Assembly (NCBI GenBank): GCA_036583965.1
Contig: JAZBQD010000021.1
Location: forward strand, 17,837,266 to 17,901,265
DNA length: 64,000 nucleotides
Reading direction: 5' to 3'
Source of the DNA: Prunella strophiata
Lineage: Eukaryota > Chordata > Aves > Passeriformes > Prunellidae
Made by a program: the position numbers and the translations under genes
Notes under the pieces: model-generated
Told to the model about the DNA's origin: nothing
Seen by the model: the letters and a program-made list of their open reading frames with translations, nothing else
The model's database searches: none
Shown here: positions 60,835-64,000 of the stretch, piece by piece
Numbering within the stretch: position 1 is the first letter of the stretch
How the letters are laid out: each line of letters starts with the position of its first letter

Positions 60835-63570
60835 GGGTTTTGCTGCTGCTCCACAGGTTTGGAACCAGCCCCACTCAGTCACAAGCTTTGCTGCATCCAG
60901 GTTCCTCTGGAGACTGAATCCTCAGTGAGCAACACACAGATGGCAACTTGTGCCAGCATTCCTGCCTTTATTACCCCCCATTTCAGATTTGCCATTTAAT
61001 TGTTATCACTTTTGGCTGGAAAACTGGCTGCTAATGTAATCAAAGCCTGCTTTCTGTCAGGCCCCAGGCATTTATTTTCATTACTGGGGTTGCCTCAAAA
61101 AAAAAAAAAAAAAGAAAAAAAACCAACCTGGAGGCTGGGTGTTGGAGTGAAGCTCCTTGGAGAGCTGTGTGTCCATCTGGTGTGTGAATTTGGAATAAAT
61201 AGAGAGGGACTGGTGCATCTTCAGCAGGGGTGGGAGCAGGATGCTTAATAACAGCCCCAGGGAGCAATGCCTGTGTGAGCATCACGAGGTTTAACTCAAT
61301 TTGGGAGATCCTAAAGGAGGGGAGAGCCCAGGAGGCCTGAAAAGAAAATGGAAATTTTCACCCTCAGCTGTAATTTTAGCAGTGTTTCCAGTTCCATCCC
61401 CAGTGTGTTTGTTGGGAATCCTCTCCCCAGAGTTTGTCCACCTCCAGCTCCTGGTTTCTCTGGTGCTCCCAGCAGGGCTCTCATCCCTCCTGCCTCTTTT
61501 TCCTGGCTGCAGCTGCAAGGATGGGAAAGGCAAAAGCAGCTGGGGGCATTGCAGGGCACCTGCAGCTCAAGACAAGGGGGATAAAGGTGACAGAAAATCA
61601 AAGGAAACAGAACAAAATGAGAAAAGGAGGAGGGAAAACAAATCACATGGAACAGGGAAAAATGAGGGGGAAAGGTAAAAGAAGATTGGAAGTGTCTGAG
61701 GGATGCAGAAACATCTCTGCAACATTTTTTTCCATAAGACACTGACTTTTTTTCTACTTTCAGACTTTGCAGCTAGCTGTAAGTTTTCTGCTCTTTTTGT
61801 TTCTGGGACCTGCATTCCCAACTTTCTGAAAATCTACTTACCTTTACTGTGCTTCCCACAGGAAGGATTTCTGCAAGGTGGCATTTGGAACATGCAGACA
61901 CTGCCCTGTGGGTTCCACTGGAATTAAAATTTTGTGGCAGGGAGCATCTCCACGACTTCCTCAGTGGGGAGGAAGAGTTGGGAGTCAGGGCACTGCAGGC
62001 CTGGGTGTGCCCCAGCTCAGGGAGATGTAACCTGGCTGATTTAAAAGGAATCAGCCTTGAAAAAGGAGAAGGAAAAAAGTCTTCCTTCCACAACTGATCC
62101 CACTTAACCACCACAGAAACCCACAGAGAGAGAGAGAGGAAACACATCCCTGCTACCTCAAAAACCTTTCTGCAACACTTGTGCCAGCTTTGCACTTCCT
62201 CACTGTCTGACCACAAAGCTGGGAGATTAGAGCAGAGCTGGGCAAGCCAAGCCCTGTGCTGGCACAGGGATCAGGCCATTCTGGGCCACAGTTCACTCAT
62301 TATTGCTATTTGTTGACATTTCTCTGTAATTTAAGGAGCCTTCTGCTTTCCCTGGCAGTAAAGTCAGATGGGTGTCTGGGATTTTCTGCCCTACACTTGA
62401 TTATTTCTTCTGTCTCCAGAGTAAGAGCCCAATCTGTCACTGGATTATGTACATTGACTTAGCAGTGAGATTTTAAGGCTGGAATGAGTGTATGAGAATT
62501 GGCTGCTGAAATCCTGAGGCCCCTGAGTCTGTGAGAGTGAAATATTGGGAAGGGGAGGACTGAATAGAAATAATATTCTGCACAACCCAGCCAAGATATG
62601 GAAGCCAAACAGCAAAGGCAAGCAAACAATTCCTTTCTATTTCTATCATGCAGATGTTTTATTTTTAATTCAGTACATAGGTAACAGGGGGCTTTTAAAA
62701 GGCCATTAGGCAAGGATTTCCTCTTGGTTGATTTTATTTTCTTACAACAGAATGCCCCTGATTACATTCTGAGGTCTGCTATTGACAAAAGTTGATGGTA
62801 AAAGAAAATACCAGGATCCAGAATGAATGTCTGAGGCTGAACCAAAACACTGGGGGACAATCTTTGGCCAGTCAGTACAAATTTCTTCCACAACCCCCAA
62901 ACTGGTCTGTGCTGCTCTTTGCTGCTCCCACCCATGAGTTTCAGGGTTGGAGCCTGACTGGGAAGGTCAGGAAATATTGTGCATTCTCCAAAGCCATTAT
63001 AAATATAACAGCATAGCCAGAAGCAGCCAGAAAAAGCTGATAGATCTCCTACAGTTTATCTCTCGTGATTTAAAAATCAAAAAGTTGGCATAAACACACC
63101 AATATCTCCAACAACTGGGGCTGTGTTTCTTCCTGTTTCCTACTCTCAGTGAGATTCTCTCATCCCCTTTCAGCTCAGTGAGTCCATCAGCTCTCTCTCA
63201 GTCTGACCCACATCCCTCCATCCTTGGGAGGGGGAAATGTGCCCAATGGCACAGATGTTTGTGGGCTGGCCTCTCCAAGAACATTCATTTATTCAGGTGG
63301 GTGGCTGTGAGTGACTCCTGGCTGTCACCATGGGACAGCTTGGTCCTGCTCCACCTCCCAGCCATTCCATGGATTTTCTTGGGTTTTGGAGGTGCTGGCA
63401 GGAGCACAGAAGATGAGAAGGGACAAGAGCTCAGCAGCAGATGGTGGCTCCTTCATTGCTCACACCCAGGAGTTCAGCAAAGCTAAGCTGGGTGGTGATG
63501 GAGCAGATGTTTATGGCTATTTCTCATTTTAAATCACATTATAGCAATATATGGAATGAGGAATGACTGA
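60835..63570. other. Non-coding, nothing recognised
   Basis: Between the pentanucleotide array and CR1 copy B. A purine-rich patch at about 61560-61690 produces overlapping open frames on both strands without recognisable domains. Confidence 0.5.
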
Positions 63571-63947
63571 GGGAGCTGGGGGTGCTCAGCCTGGAGAAAA
63601 GGAGACTCAGGGGTGACCTCAGCACTCTGCACAGCTCCTGAAAGGTGCCTGGGCTCAGCTGGGCTTGGGCTCTTTCTCCAGGAACTGACAGAACCAGAGC
63701 ACACAGCCTCAAGCTGCACCAAGGGAAATACAGGCTGGATATCAGGAAAAAAAATTTCACAGAAAGGGTGATAAAGTTCTGGAATGTTCTGCCCAGGGAG
63801 GTGGTGGAGTCCCCATCCCTGGGTGTGTTTAACAAAGCCTGGATGTGGCACTGGGTGCCAGGGTTTAGCTGAGGTGTTGGGGCTGGGTTGGACTCAATGA
63901 TCTTTAAGGTCTCTTCCAGCCCAGTGATTCTGTGAATTCTATGAATG
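63571..63947 (+). mobile_element. CR1 LINE 3' end (5'-truncated), copy B
   Basis: Same element type as copy A, starting at nearly the same consensus position (GAGCTGGGGGTGCTCAGCC). The reading frame runs through LKLHQGKYRLDIRKKNF, TERVIKFWNVLPREVVESP and SLGVFNKAW to a stop, then GGGTTGGACTCAATGATCTT and a short ATTCT-type tail. This is the C-terminus of the CR1 endonuclease/reverse-transcriptase protein without its catalytic domains. Dead fragment. Confidence 0.92.
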
Positions 63948-64000
63948 TAGCAACTCATCCATTAGGGATTGTGCTGAAGCAACAAAGGATGCTGTGTGTG

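Overview
The window looks like nuclear DNA from a bird, most likely a songbird. It contains CR1 retrotransposon 3' ends, short solo LTRs of endogenous-retrovirus type, AT-rich non-coding DNA full of microsatellites, and one vertebrate potassium-channel gene with a long intron. There is no sign of prokaryotic gene organisation. The species call is inference; the gene and repeat calls come from the sequence.

Only one protein-coding gene can be supported: KCNG4 (Kv6.4, an electrically silent voltage-gated K+ channel subunit), on the minus strand. Its two coding exons lie at 30802-30053 and 17966-17181, separated by a 12.1 kb intron. Together they encode an intact 511-residue protein with a T1 domain, S1-S6, a voltage-sensor S4 and a TVGYGD filter. 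A CpG-rich stretch at about 30820-32020 upstream holds a plausible promoter and a possible non-coding leader exon.

The most striking feature is at the 3' end of the gene. The last 13 or so codons plus the stop codon of KCNG4 form the first unit of a tandem repeat of about 24 copies (about 16236-17220). The terminal coding sequence has been duplicated over and over into the 3' UTR, stop codon included.

Layout: 1-16.2 kb is non-coding DNA downstream of KCNG4. It contains a dispersed LTR-like repeat (2.9-3.6 kb), an (ATT)n tract, a 4-copy 52 bp tandem repeat, a very homogeneous 32 bp minisatellite of about 32 copies (8.0-9.1 kb) and a solo LTR with a perfect 6 bp target duplication (14.6-14.9 kb). 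The stretch from 16.2 to 32 kb is KCNG4. From 32 to 64 kb is upstream intergenic DNA with further LTR-like copies, a second solo LTR with a perfect target duplication, an older inverted relative 0.6 kb away, two CR1 3' ends on the plus strand and two CR1 fragments on the minus strand, an uninterrupted (AT)n run of about 870 bp (42.3-43.2 kb), compound hexanucleotide arrays (51.5 and 54.1 kb) and a pentanucleotide array of about 1.06 kb (59.8-60.8 kb).

I found no CRISPR, tRNA, rRNA, operon or other novel multi-gene system. What deserves attention is repeat biology: the coding-derived VNTR in KCNG4, and several unusually long or homogeneous tandem arrays.
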